Assembly (NCBI GenBank): GCA_041584475.1
Contig: JBFHDX010000090.1
Span: 1 to 15,333, forward strand
Length of the DNA stretch: 15,333 nt
From: JBFHDX01 sp041584475
Lineage (GTDB): Bacteria; Pseudomonadota; Alphaproteobacteria; UBA8366; JADFVY01
Reading direction: 5' to 3'
The notes under the pieces are model-generated. The model searched no databases, had not been told where the DNA came from, and was given only the letters and a program-made list of their open reading frames with translations. The position numbers and the translations under genes were made by a program. Of the stretch, positions 8,243 through 15,333 are shown one piece after another; positions within the stretch are counted from its first letter, which is position 1; each line of letters starts with the position of its first letter.

Positions 8243-9312
8243 GACGAGACCTTTCTGATCCACTGGTCGATGGCGACGGCGAGGATGATCAGGGCGCCGA
8301 CGGCGAATTGCTGCCACAGCACGTCGACGCCGGAGAGGTTCAGCCCCGACCGGAAGACGCCGACGATCAGCGCGCCGACGAGCGTACCGAAGATCGAACC
8401 GCGGCCGCCGAACAGGGACGTGCCGCCGATCACGACGGCGGTGATCGCATCGAGATTTCCCTCGAAGAAGCTCTGCGGGCTGACCGAGCCGACGCGGCCG
8501 ATCGAGACCCAGCCGGCAAGCGCACAAAGGGCACCGGCCAGCGCGTAGACCGAAAGCAGCACGCGGCGCGTGCGGATGCCCGACAGGCGGGCGGCGTCGA
8601 TGTCGTCGCCGACCGCGTAGACGTGTCGACCCCAGGGTGTCCAGTTGAGGATGTAATAGAACAGCGGGAACAGCAGCAGCATCAGCAGCGAGCCGGTGGT
8701 GAACTGCGCCCCGAGAAGCTGAAAACTGTCGCCGAACAGCTTCAGCGCCGGCGCCGCCTGGTCGATGTCCTGGCTGCGGATGCTCTGTCCGCCCGAGAAA
8801 TAGAGGTTGAGGGCGAAGAAGATCTTCCAGGTGCCCAGCGTGACGATGAAGGGTGGCAGGCGAAAACGCGTGACGAGGAGTCCGTTGGCCCCGCCGCAGG
8901 CCGCGCCGACGAGCACGCCGAACGGAATGGCGAGCACCGTGGGCACCCCCATATTGACGGCGAGGTTACCCATCAGCACCGCGGACAACATCATGACGGC
9001 GGCGACCGACAGGTCGATTCCCGCGGTCAGGATGATCAGCGTCTGGGCGACGCCGAGGATGCCGATGATCGTCACCTGCTGGATGATCAGCGTCATGTTG
9101 AAGGCGGTGAAGAAGTTGTTCGCGATCGCGCCGAACATCAGGATGCTGATGATCAGCACGATCACGGGCACGGCGGTCGGATTGGCGTGCAGGAAATGAT
9201 GAAGCCGCCGCAGCAGATTGTTGTCCTCGAGTTCGAACTGGGCGACCTCGGTCGCGCTATCGGCCAGGACCTTTTCGAACTCCTGCGGGCCGCGCGTCGT
9301 CTCCGATGTCAT
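8239..9312 (-). CDS. frcC: Fructose ABC transporter permease FrcC
   Basis: This inner-membrane subunit of a CUT2-type monosaccharide importer has 357 residues. A charged cytoplasmic N-terminus (1-45, with EKVLADSATEVAQFE typical of FrcC) precedes many hydrophobic segments, for example about 47-65, 77-97, 103-119, 123-145, 205-223, 251-270 and 306-320. The family segment VVIGGTSLFGGRGSIFGT (293-310) and GIDLSV (98-103) mark the BPD_transp_2 domain; GDDIDAARLSGI (235-246) is the likely contact loop for the ATPase. I chose the ATG at 9312, not the upstream ATG at 9336, because GGAGGAAAG stands directly before it. It is 88 bp from frcB, across a strong hairpin, and overlaps frcA by 4 bp. Confidence 0.92.
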   Translation of the reverse strand: MTSETTRGPQEFEKVLADSATEVAQFELEDNNLLRRLHHFLHANPTAVPVIVLIISILMFGAIANNFFTAFNMTLIIQQVTIIGILGVAQTLIILTAGIDLSVAAVMMLSAVLMGNLAVNMGVPTVLAIPFGVLVGAACGGANGLLVTRFRLPPFIVTLGTWKIFFALNLYFSGGQSIRSQDIDQAAPALKLFGDSFQLLGAQFTTGSLLMLLLFPLFYYILNWTPWGRHVYAVGDDIDAARLSGIRTRRVLLSVYALAGALCALAGWVSIGRVGSVSPQSFFEGNLDAITAVVIGGTSLFGGRGSIFGTLVGALIVGVFRSGLNLSGVDVLWQQFAVGALIILAVAIDQWIRKVSS

Positions 9313-9341
9313 GGTCTTTCCTCCCCAGGCCGGCATCCGCT

Positions 9342-9368
9342 GGGGGGCCGGCCGCCGGCCGGCCCCCC
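9342..9368 (-). promoter_or_regulatory. Very stable GC-only hairpin between frcB and frcC
   Basis: GGGGGGCCGGCC (9342-9353) and GGCCGGCCCCCC (9357-9368) are perfect reverse complements with a 3-nt loop, so the transcript can form a 12-bp stem made only of G-C pairs. It begins 32 bp after the frcB stop, and there is no U-tract on the minus strand. Binding-protein genes are often followed by such structures, which protect the upstream mRNA and let only part of transcription pass to the permease genes. That role is inferred. Confidence 0.65.
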
Positions 9369-9400
9369 GCGATGCGCTGTTGCGTCAGGTCAGCAGAACG

Positions 9401-10432
9401 TCAGCCCCAGCATTTCTTCAGGCCTTCGGCCGAGCTGATCGAGGGGATGCCGTCGACCGGTTCGTCCGTGACCAGCTCGACGCCGGTGTTGTAGAAATCG
9501 AGCCCCGGCGTGGGCGCGGGCTTCTTGCCGGTCTTGGCGTATTCGGCGACCGCCTCGATGCCGAGCGAGGCCATCAGCAGCGGGAACTGCATCGAGGTGG
9601 CCCCGATGATGCCGTCGCGCACGTTCTTCACGCCCGGGCATCCGCCGTCGATCGAGACGATCAGCACGCCGTCCTGCTTGCCGAAGGCCTTGAGCGCCTC
9701 GTAGGCGCCGGCCGCCGCCGGCTCGTTGATCGTATAGACGACATTGACGTTGGGATCGCGCTGCAGGAGGTTTTCCATGGCCCTGCGGCCGCCCTCCTCG
9801 GCACCGTCGGTCGCGTCGTTGCCGACGATGCGCGGATCGTCCTCGTCACCGATGTCCTTCGGGTCCTTGACGTCGATGCCGAAGCCCGTGAGGAACCCCT
9901 GGTCGCGCGCCACGTCGACGGAGACCTCTTTCGCGTTGAGATCGAGCATCGCGATTCGGGCGTCCTTCGCCTTGGCGCCGAGCTTGCCGGCGGCCCACTG
10001 TCCGATCAGCTCGCCAGCCTTGAAATTGTCGGTCGCGAAGGTCGCGTCGGCGGCGTTTGCCGGTTCGAGCTTCGTGTCGAGGGCGATCACCAGGATACCG
10101 GCGGCGCGGGCCTTCTCGATCGTCGGCACGATCGCGGCGGAGTCCGAGGGCGTGATCAGGATACCCTTGGCGCCCGCGGCGATCAGACTTTCGATGGCCT
10201 CGACCTGGGCCTCGTTGTCGCCGTCGTACTTGCCGGCATAGGTGCGCAGTTCGACGCCGAGCTGCTTGGCCTTCTCGAGCGCGCCTTCGCGCATCTTGAC
10301 GAAAAACGGGTTGGTGTTGGTCTTCGTGATCAGGCCGGCGATGACGCTGTCCGCCAGCGCCGTCGTCGGGCCGAGCACCGCGAGCGAGACGACGCCGGCG
10401 GCGGCCGAAACCAGAAATTTACGGCTAATCAT
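9401..10432 (-). CDS. frcB: Periplasmic fructose-binding protein FrcB
   Basis: This is the high-affinity sugar receptor that delivers its ligand to FrcC. The 343-residue precursor has a clear signal peptide (MISRKFLV, hydrophobic core, cleavage after ALA at residue 27, mature start DSVIAGLITKT). The rest is a Peripla_BP_4-type fold like the ribose- and fructose-binding proteins, with KTNTNPFFVKM (37-47), GILITPSDSAAIVPTI (89-104) and VIALDTKLEPAN (114-125) in the expected order. Similarity to rhizobial FrcB is strong by eye. The ATG has an excellent GGAGGAG site 6 bp upstream, consistent with high expression. It is first in the transporter operon; its leader carries an 18-bp palindrome and the second copy of the 35-bp dyad. 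Ribose or mannose as additional ligands cannot be excluded. Confidence 0.92.
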   Translation of the reverse strand: MISRKFLVSAAAGVVSLAVLGPTTALADSVIAGLITKTNTNPFFVKMREGALEKAKQLGVELRTYAGKYDGDNEAQVEAIESLIAAGAKGILITPSDSAAIVPTIEKARAAGILVIALDTKLEPANAADATFATDNFKAGELIGQWAAGKLGAKAKDARIAMLDLNAKEVSVDVARDQGFLTGFGIDVKDPKDIGDEDDPRIVGNDATDGAEEGGRRAMENLLQRDPNVNVVYTINEPAAAGAYEALKAFGKQDGVLIVSIDGGCPGVKNVRDGIIGATSMQFPLLMASLGIEAVAEYAKTGKKPAPTPGLDFYNTGVELVTDEPVDGIPSISSAEGLKKCWG

Positions 10433-10551
10433 GAGCTTCTCCTCCTAAGCCTCCCGTTGAACCTGGTCCGAGGCGCATCTTCCGCCCCGCTCCGCGTTGC
10501 CTGCGGCACGCCGACACGGCGGCTCGTTACGCCGGACCCCAAAACCGCTGA

Positions 10552-10569
10552 ACGCCGGAGATCCGGCGT
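10552..10569. repeat. 18-bp palindrome in the frcB leader
   Basis: ACGCCGGA and TCCGGCGT are exact inverted repeats with a 2-bp GA spacer. The site lies about 120-137 bp upstream of the frcB start codon and about 35 bp from the AT-rich dyad, on its frcB side. The position suits a second regulator site, or a hairpin in the leader RNA. No protein can be assigned. Confidence 0.5.
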
Positions 10570-10603
10570 CAACGGCCTCAGGGAACCGTAAATCGGATCG
10601 GTT

Positions 10604-10638
10604 GTCAATAAATAAATCAAATTGATTTTTTAATTGAC
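10604..10638 (-). promoter_or_regulatory. 35-bp AT-rich dyad, candidate ROK operator (copy 2)
   Basis: On the minus strand the site begins GTCAATTAAAAAATC, has ATTTGATTTA in the centre and ends TTATTGAC. Fifteen of 17 symmetric pairs are complementary, more than in copy 1. Read toward frcB it matches copy 1 at 29 of 35 positions. The frcB-facing edge gives TTGACA (10603-10608 on the plus strand) and the glgC-facing edge gives TTGACG (10634-10639), so each edge could serve as a -35 element for one of the divergent operons. The -10 boxes are not convincing. Confidence 0.6.
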
Positions 10639-10835
10639 GGGAGAGCTGTGGATGTGGTGTTAATCGAGGCGGTCCAAGGCTGTCGCCAGACCGTCCGCAG
10701 GGCGAGCGGGCGCCCGCCCGGGGCAGAAATCGCGTTTGAGTCCAATCTGTTCACCAATGAGGATGGCGCGCGGACGGTGCCGCGTCAGGCACGGGCCGTC
10801 GTGCCCCGAGATGGCATCGAGGCCGCATACGCAAT

Positions 10836-10841
10836 TATGAT
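10836..10841 (+). promoter_or_regulatory. Possible -10 box for glgC
   Basis: TATGAT differs from the consensus at one position and would place the transcript start about 33 nt before the glgC start codon. The matching -35 region is poor, so this is weak. The TTGACG at the edge of the dyad is an alternative, more distant promoter element. Confidence 0.25.
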
Positions 10842-10880
10842 TGGACCCGGAATGGCGAACCAAGTGAACGGGAGGTGGAG

Positions 10881-12149
10881 ATGAATGCAAGCGACCGCGG
10901 GCCGCGCAACGTCGCGCGCGATACGATGTCGTTCGTCCTTGCCGGCGGCAGGGGAAGCCGGCTGATGGAATTGACCGAAAAGCGGGCCAAGCCGGCGGTC
11001 TTTTTCGGCGGCAAGAGCCGGATCATCGATTTCGCCCTGTCGAACACGCTCAATTCCGGCATCCGCAAGATCGGCGTCGCGACCCAGTACAAGGCGCACA
11101 GCCTGATCCGGCATCTGCAGCGCGGCTGGAGCTTCTTCCGGCAGGAACGCAACGAGATGCTCGATATCCTGCCGGCCTCGCAGCGCGTCGAGGAAGGGAA
11201 ATGGTACGTCGGCACGGCCGATGCCGTGACGCAGAACATCGACATCATCGAGAGCTACGGTCCGAAGTACATGCTGATCCTGGCCGGCGACCATATCTAC
11301 AAGATGGACTACGAAATCATGCTGCAGCAGCACGTGGTCAGCGGCGCGGACGTCACGGTCGGCTGCATCGAGGTGCCGCGAAAGGAGGCATCCGGGTTCG
11401 GCGTCATGAAGATCGACGCCGACGACCGCATCGTCGAATTCGTCGAAAAGCCCGCCGATCCGCCGGGCATGCCCGACAGGCCCGAGCTTGCCCTCGCCAG
11501 CATGGGCATTTACGTCTTCGAGACGAAATTCCTGATCGACCTGCTGCGGCGCGACGAGAAGGATCCCGATTCGAAGCATGATTTCGGCGGCGACCTGATC
11601 CCCTATGTGGTGCGCAACGGCAAGGCGGTCGCCCACCGCTTCAGCAACTCGTGCGTCATGAGCGGCGCGGAGAGCGAGCCCTACTGGCGCGACGTCGGCA
11701 CCGTCGATTCGTTCTGGCAGGCCAATGTCGACCTGACCGACTTCACACCCGAGCTCGACCTCTACGACCACGCCTGGCCGATCTGGACCTATGCCGAGAT
11801 CACCCCGCCGGCCAAGTTCATCCACGACGAGGAGGGTCGCCGCGGCATGGCCGTCAGCTCCATGGTCTCCGGCGGCTGCATCGTATCGGGCGCGCGTATC
11901 GACAAGAGCTTGCTGTTCACGGGCGTGCACTGCCACTCCTTCAGCGAGCTGGAGCACGTCGTCGCCCTGCCCTACGTCACGATCGGACGCGGCGCCCGGC
12001 TGTCGAACGTGGTCATCGATCGCGGCGTGCGCATCCCGGAGAAGTTCGTCGTCGGCGAGGACCCGGTCGAGGACGCTCGCCGGTTCCGCCGCACCGACAA
12101 CGGCGTCTGCCTGATCACCCAGGAAATGCTCGACCGGCTGGAGGCCTGA
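10881..12149 (+). CDS. glgC: Glucose-1-phosphate adenylyltransferase (ADP-glucose pyrophosphorylase)
   Basis: It makes ADP-glucose from glucose-1-phosphate and ATP, the committed step of glycogen synthesis. The 422 residues match bacterial GlgC. An N-terminal nucleotidyltransferase domain carries LAGGRGSRLMELTEKRAKPAV (split as 20-27 and 28-40), GTADAV (111-116), the metal-site segment LAGDHIYKMDY (134-144) and FVEKP (187-191) with the sugar-phosphate lysine. A C-terminal left-handed beta-helix region (about 305-400) follows. The ATG at 10881 has GGAGG at 10871-10875; a GTG two codons upstream is less likely because it would overlap that site. The glgA gene starts 2 bp after the stop. Related alphaproteobacterial enzymes are known to be activated by fructose-6-phosphate and pyruvate, which are products of the fructokinase and Eda encoded in this window. 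Confidence 0.96.
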   Translation: MNASDRGPRNVARDTMSFVLAGGRGSRLMELTEKRAKPAVFFGGKSRIIDFALSNTLNSGIRKIGVATQYKAHSLIRHLQRGWSFFRQERNEMLDILPASQRVEEGKWYVGTADAVTQNIDIIESYGPKYMLILAGDHIYKMDYEIMLQQHVVSGADVTVGCIEVPRKEASGFGVMKIDADDRIVEFVEKPADPPGMPDRPELALASMGIYVFETKFLIDLLRRDEKDPDSKHDFGGDLIPYVVRNGKAVAHRFSNSCVMSGAESEPYWRDVGTVDSFWQANVDLTDFTPELDLYDHAWPIWTYAEITPPAKFIHDEEGRRGMAVSSMVSGGCIVSGARIDKSLLFTGVHCHSFSELEHVVALPYVTIGRGARLSNVVIDRGVRIPEKFVVGEDPVEDARRFRRTDNGVCLITQEMLDRLEA

Positions 12150-12151
12150 CC

Positions 12152-13615
12152 TTGCGCGTCCTGTTCATCGCCTCCGAGTGCGCCCCGCTGATCAAGACCG
12201 GCGGCCTCGCCGACGTCGTCGGCGCGCTGCCGAAGGCGCTCGGTGCGGTGGGCACGGACGTGCGCGTACTGTTGCCGGCCTATCCCGGCCTGCTCGACGG
12301 GCTCGAGGCGGACGGCGAGGCGATCCCCACCAGACCCCTGTTCGGCCGCCGCGCACGGGTGGTGCCGGGCCGGCGCGCGGGCTTGCGTCTGTTGCTGCTC
12401 GATGCGCCGCGGCTGTTCGGCCGCCCGGGAAACCCCTATGTCGGCAAGAACGGCAAGGACTGGCCGGACAACCACAAGCGCTTCGGTGCACTGTCCGCGG
12501 TCGGCGCCTGGCTGGCCGACGGCAAGCTGCCGGGCTGGCGGCCCGACGTCGTCCACGCGCACGACTGGCAGGCGGGCCTGGCGCCGGCATATCTCGCCCT
12601 TTCCAAGTCGAAGACGGCGTCGCGCTCGGTGATCACGGTTCACAACATCGCCTTCCAGGGCCTGTTCCCGCGGAAGACGATGGCCGAGCTCAAGCTGCCG
12701 GCTTCCGGCTTCGTGCAGAGCGGCTTCGAGTTCTACGGCGAGGTCGGCTTCCTCAAGGCGGGACTGGTCTATGCCGATGCCATCACCACGGTCAGCCCGA
12801 CCTACGCCCGCGAACTGACGACGCCGGAATACGGCATGGGGCTCGAGGGTGTGATCGCCCAGCGACGCGGCTCGCTGACCGGCATCCTCAACGGCATCGA
12901 CCTGGATGCCTGGAATCCGGCCTCGGATCCGGACATCGCCGTGCCCTACGACCGCTCGCAGCTGCAGGGGAAGTCGAAGAACAAGGCGGCGTTGCAACGG
13001 CGCCTGGGACTGACGGCGGATGCCCGCGCGCCGCTGTTCTGCGTGGTCAGTCGCCTGACCCGCCAGAAGGGGCTCGACCTGCTGCTCGACGCGTTGCCGC
13101 ATCTCTTGTGGCGCGGCGGCCAGCTGGCGCTGCTCGGCTCGGGCGACGCCGACCTGGAAAAGAGCTTCGCCGCCGCCGCCCGGGCGAATCCGGGGCGGGT
13201 CGCCGTCAGCCTCGGCTACGACGAGCCGCTGTCGCACCTGATGCAGGCCGGGGCGGACGCGATCCTGATCCCGTCGCGCTTCGAGCCCTGCGGCCTGACC
13301 CAGCTTTACGGGTTGCGCTACGGCACCCTACCAGTCGTCGCCCATACCGGTGGCCTCGCCGATACGGTGATCGACGCCAACGACGCCGCGATCAAGGCGA
13401 ACTGCGCGACGGGTTTCCAGTTTGCGCCGACGACGCTGTCGGCGCTTCGGGATGCGCTCGACCGCGCCTGCGACGCGTTCGCTGACAAGCGGCTGTGGCG
13501 CGGCATGCAGCGGCGCGCGATGAAGCATCCCGTCGGCTGGGACGTCTCGGCGGCCGCCTACGCCGCGCTGTACCAACAGCTGGCCGGGGCACCGGCCGGG
13601 GCAGTGGTGCCATGA
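12152..13615 (+). CDS. glgA: Glycogen synthase, ADP-glucose-dependent (GT5)
   Basis: The enzyme adds glucose from ADP-glucose to the non-reducing ends of alpha-1,4-glucan. It has 487 residues, usual for bacterial GlgA. I place the start at TTG 12152, 2 bp after glgC, because it gives the standard N-terminus RVLFIASECAPLIKTGGLAD, with the ADP-glucose lysine at residue 15 as in E. coli. GGAG at 12140-12143 lies inside the glgC end, so translation is coupled. Further motifs are HAHDWQAGL (135-143), TVHNIAFQG, LNGIDLDAWNP, a GT-B nucleotide domain beginning near FCVVSRLTRQKGLDLL, and EPCGLTQLYGLRYGT with the catalytic-site Glu378. The stop overlaps the glgX start as ATGA. The frame stays open far upstream of the TTG, but that stretch is a shadow of glgC. 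Confidence 0.95.
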   Translation: MRVLFIASECAPLIKTGGLADVVGALPKALGAVGTDVRVLLPAYPGLLDGLEADGEAIPTRPLFGRRARVVPGRRAGLRLLLLDAPRLFGRPGNPYVGKNGKDWPDNHKRFGALSAVGAWLADGKLPGWRPDVVHAHDWQAGLAPAYLALSKSKTASRSVITVHNIAFQGLFPRKTMAELKLPASGFVQSGFEFYGEVGFLKAGLVYADAITTVSPTYARELTTPEYGMGLEGVIAQRRGSLTGILNGIDLDAWNPASDPDIAVPYDRSQLQGKSKNKAALQRRLGLTADARAPLFCVVSRLTRQKGLDLLLDALPHLLWRGGQLALLGSGDADLEKSFAAAARANPGRVAVSLGYDEPLSHLMQAGADAILIPSRFEPCGLTQLYGLRYGTLPVVAHTGGLADTVIDANDAAIKANCATGFQFAPTTLSALRDALDRACDAFADKRLWRGMQRRAMKHPVGWDVSAAAYAALYQQLAGAPAGAVVP

Positions 13616-15333
13616 CCCGGCCGCGACACCGCATATCCGCCGGCACGCCGGCCACGCTCGGCGCCGAGTGGGACGGCGAGGGCGTCAATTTCGCCGTATT
13701 CTCCGAGCACGCCACGAAGATCGAACTGTGCCTGTTTTCGCCCGATGGCCGCCGCGAACAGGCCCGGCTGCCGTTGCCGGAACGCAGCGGACCGGTCTGG
13801 CACGGCTATGTGCGGGACCTGCAGCCGGGCGCCATCTACGGGCTGCGGGCGCATGGCGACTACGATCCGGAGCGCGGCCACCGCTTCAATCCGAACAAGC
13901 TGTTGCTCGATCCCTATGCGCGACGGCTCGCCGGCAGCTGGCAGGCCGACGACGCGCTGCTCGGATTCGTCGCCGGCGCGCCCGCGGGCGATCTCTCGTT
14001 CGACCGCCGTGACAGCGCCCCGTTCGTAGCCAAGGCGGTCGTCACCGTCCCGCCGGATGCGTTTCCGGCGCACGAGCGTCCGGCCACGCCGTGGGCGGAG
14101 ACGGTGATCTACGAGGCGCACGCGAAGGGGCTTACGAAGCTGCGCGACGACGTCGACGAGGCGCTGCGCGGAACCTATGCCGGGCTGGCCGCCGAGCCGG
14201 TGCTCGACCATCTCGTCCGCCTCGGGGTCACCGCGGTGGAGCTGCTGCCGGTGCACGCCATCTTCGACGACCTGTTCCTCGTCAAGCGTGGCCTGCGCAA
14301 TTACTGGGGCTACAACAGCATCGGCTTCTTCGTACCCGAGCCGCGCTACCAGGGGCCCGCCGGCTTCGCGGATTTCCGGGACATGGTGCGCCGCTTCCAC
14401 GCTGCCGGCATCGAGGTGATTCTCGACGTCGTCTACAATCATAGCGGCGAGGGCAACCACCTTGGCCCGACATTGAGCTTCCGTGGCCTCGACAATGCCA
14501 GCTACTACCGATTGCTGCCGGACGACCCGAGATACTACGTCGACGATACCGGCTGCGGAAACACGCTCAACTTGGCGCACCCCTTCGTCCTGCGCCTGGT
14601 GCTCGATTCGCTGCGCTACTGGGTCGAGGTGATGGGCGTCGACGGCTTCCGCTTCGATCTCGCGACGACGTTGGCGCGCGAGGAGCACGGTTTCGCGGCG
14701 GACGGCGGGTTCCTCGACGCGCTGCGCCAGGACCCGGTGCTGCGCCAGGTGAAGCTGATCGCGGAGCCGTGGGACGTTGGCCCCGGCGGTTACCGGCTTG
14801 GCCAATTCCCGCCCGGATTCGCCGAGTGGAACGACGAGTTCCGCGACACGCTGCGCCGCTACTGGCGCGGCGACCGGCACGGCGCCCACGCGCTCGCGGA
14901 CCGGCTGCTCGGCTCGGCGGGACGTTTCGATCGCGACGGCCGCCGCGCCTGGGCATCGATCAACTTCGTCACCGCGCACGACGGCTTTCCGCTGCGCGAC
15001 CTCGTGTCCTTCGACCGCAAGCACAACGAGGCCAACGGCGAGGACAATCTCGACGGCCAGGACGAGAACTACAGCGATAATTGCGGCGTCGAGGGCGACA
15101 GCGACGATCCGGACGTCCTCGAATGCCGGGCCCGGCGCCGGCGCAACATGCTGACCACCCTGATGCTCGCCCAGGGCACGCCGATGCTGCTGGCCGGGGA
15201 CGAGATCGGGCACAGCCAGCGCGGCAACAACAACGCCTATTGCCAGGACAACGCGGTCACCTGGATCGATTGGCAAGGCAGCGACGAGCAACTGTTGGGC
15301 TTTACCCGTCGCTTGATCGCGCTGCGTCGGTCA
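13612..15333 (+). CDS. glgX: Glycogen debranching enzyme GlgX (3' end beyond window)
   Basis: GlgX hydrolyses alpha-1,6 branch points of phosphorylase-limit glycogen in the cytoplasm. The visible 574 residues start at ATG 13612, in an ATGA overlap with glgA, and run off the right edge; the family is usually about 650-750 residues. An N-terminal CBM48 domain (about 10-115, with GTPATLGAEWDGEGVNFAVF at 11-30) precedes the GH13 barrel. All four conserved GH13 regions are present: DVVYNH (272-277), GFRFD with nucleophile Asp349, IAEPW with acid Glu385, and TAHDG with Asp457. LAGDEIGHSQRGNNNAYCQD near the end is typical of GlgX/isoamylase-type enzymes. Isoamylase or TreX is a possible alternative name. 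No glgB or glgP is visible; they may lie to the right or elsewhere. Confidence 0.94.
   Translation, partial: MTRPRHRISAGTPATLGAEWDGEGVNFAVFSEHATKIELCLFSPDGRREQARLPLPERSGPVWHGYVRDLQPGAIYGLRAHGDYDPERGHRFNPNKLLLDPYARRLAGSWQADDALLGFVAGAPAGDLSFDRRDSAPFVAKAVVTVPPDAFPAHERPATPWAETVIYEAHAKGLTKLRDDVDEALRGTYAGLAAEPVLDHLVRLGVTAVELLPVHAIFDDLFLVKRGLRNYWGYNSIGFFVPEPRYQGPAGFADFRDMVRRFHAAGIEVILDVVYNHSGEGNHLGPTLSFRGLDNASYYRLLPDDPRYYVDDTGCGNTLNLAHPFVLRLVLDSLRYWVEVMGVDGFRFDLATTLAREEHGFAADGGFLDALRQDPVLRQVKLIAEPWDVGPGGYRLGQFPPGFAEWNDEFRDTLRRYWRGDRHGAHALADRLLGSAGRFDRDGRRAWASINFVTAHDGFPLRDLVSFDRKHNEANGEDNLDGQDENYSDNCGVEGDSDDPDVLECRARRRRNMLTTLMLAQGTPMLLAGDEIGHSQRGNNNAYCQDNAVTWIDWQGSDEQLLGFTRRLIALRRS

Larger units (their letters stand above)
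10433..10880. other. Divergent control region between frcB and glgC
   Basis: This 448-bp region holds the frcB leader (with the palindrome at 10552-10569), the 35-bp dyad (10604-10638) and the upstream region of glgC. A frame at 10648-10884 (GTG starts at 10648 or 10654) would encode up to 78 residues and overlaps the glgC start as ATGA. Its third-position GC is visibly lower than that of the neighbouring genes and I recognise no domain, so I do not call it a gene. A GC palindrome (GCGGGCGCCCGC, about 10706-10717) also lies here. Confidence 0.55.

Noticed and set aside
7361..9438. Plus-strand open frames of up to 395 codons opposite frcA and frcC
   Set aside because: The minus-strand reading gives intact ABC ATPase and permease motifs. 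The plus-strand frames are Arg/Asp/His-rich shadows.
13558..15291. Minus-strand open frame of 577 codons opposite glgX
   Set aside because: glgX on the plus strand has all four GH13 motifs. The antisense frame is a low-complexity Val/Ala/Arg shadow without a recognisable domain.

Overview
The window is GC-rich, with a strong G/C preference at third codon positions. It looks like chromosomal DNA of an alphaproteobacterium. The best support is the close resemblance of three genes to the rhizobial fructose ABC transporter FrcB-FrcC-FrcA and of the sugar kinase to rhizobial fructokinases. A placement near Rhodospirillales is only a guess. No tRNA, rRNA, CRISPR array, insertion sequence or phage gene was seen.

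Layout. (1) 1-858, minus: the 5' 286 codons of a homocysteine S-methyltransferase gene that runs off the left edge. (2) 1156-1962, plus: a secreted FecR-domain protein with an 11-residue repeat tail, preceded by an AT-rich promoter zone and followed by a terminator-like hairpin. (3) 2493-7191, plus: a likely operon of a ROK-family regulator, fructokinase, KDPG aldolase (eda) and glucose-6-phosphate isomerase (pgi). (4) 7442-10432, minus: the transporter operon frcB-frcC-frcA, convergent with pgi. (5) 10881 to the right edge, plus: glgC-glgA-glgX, translationally tight and divergent from frcB; glgX is cut by the edge.

How the genes fit together. FrcBCA would import fructose (or a related monosaccharide). 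Fructokinase makes fructose-6-phosphate and Pgi converts it to glucose-6-phosphate. From there carbon can enter the Entner-Doudoroff route, whose last step is Eda (zwf, pgl and edd are not in the window), or it can go through glucose-1-phosphate into glycogen via GlgC and GlgA. GlgX trims branches during glycogen breakdown.

The most informative non-coding signal is a pair of near-identical 35-bp AT-rich dyads. One lies upstream of the ROK regulator operon (2233-2267) and one upstream of frcB, in the frcB/glgC divergent region (10604-10638). They match at 29 of 35 positions when both are read toward the ROK gene and frcB. I infer that they are the operators of the ROK regulator and join the catabolic and transport operons into one local regulon. 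Other notable elements are a 12-bp all-GC hairpin between frcB and frcC, a perfect AT-only-core palindrome between the convergent pgi and frcA genes, and an 18-bp palindrome in the frcB leader. I see a well-organised sugar uptake, catabolism and storage locus rather than an unknown type of system.
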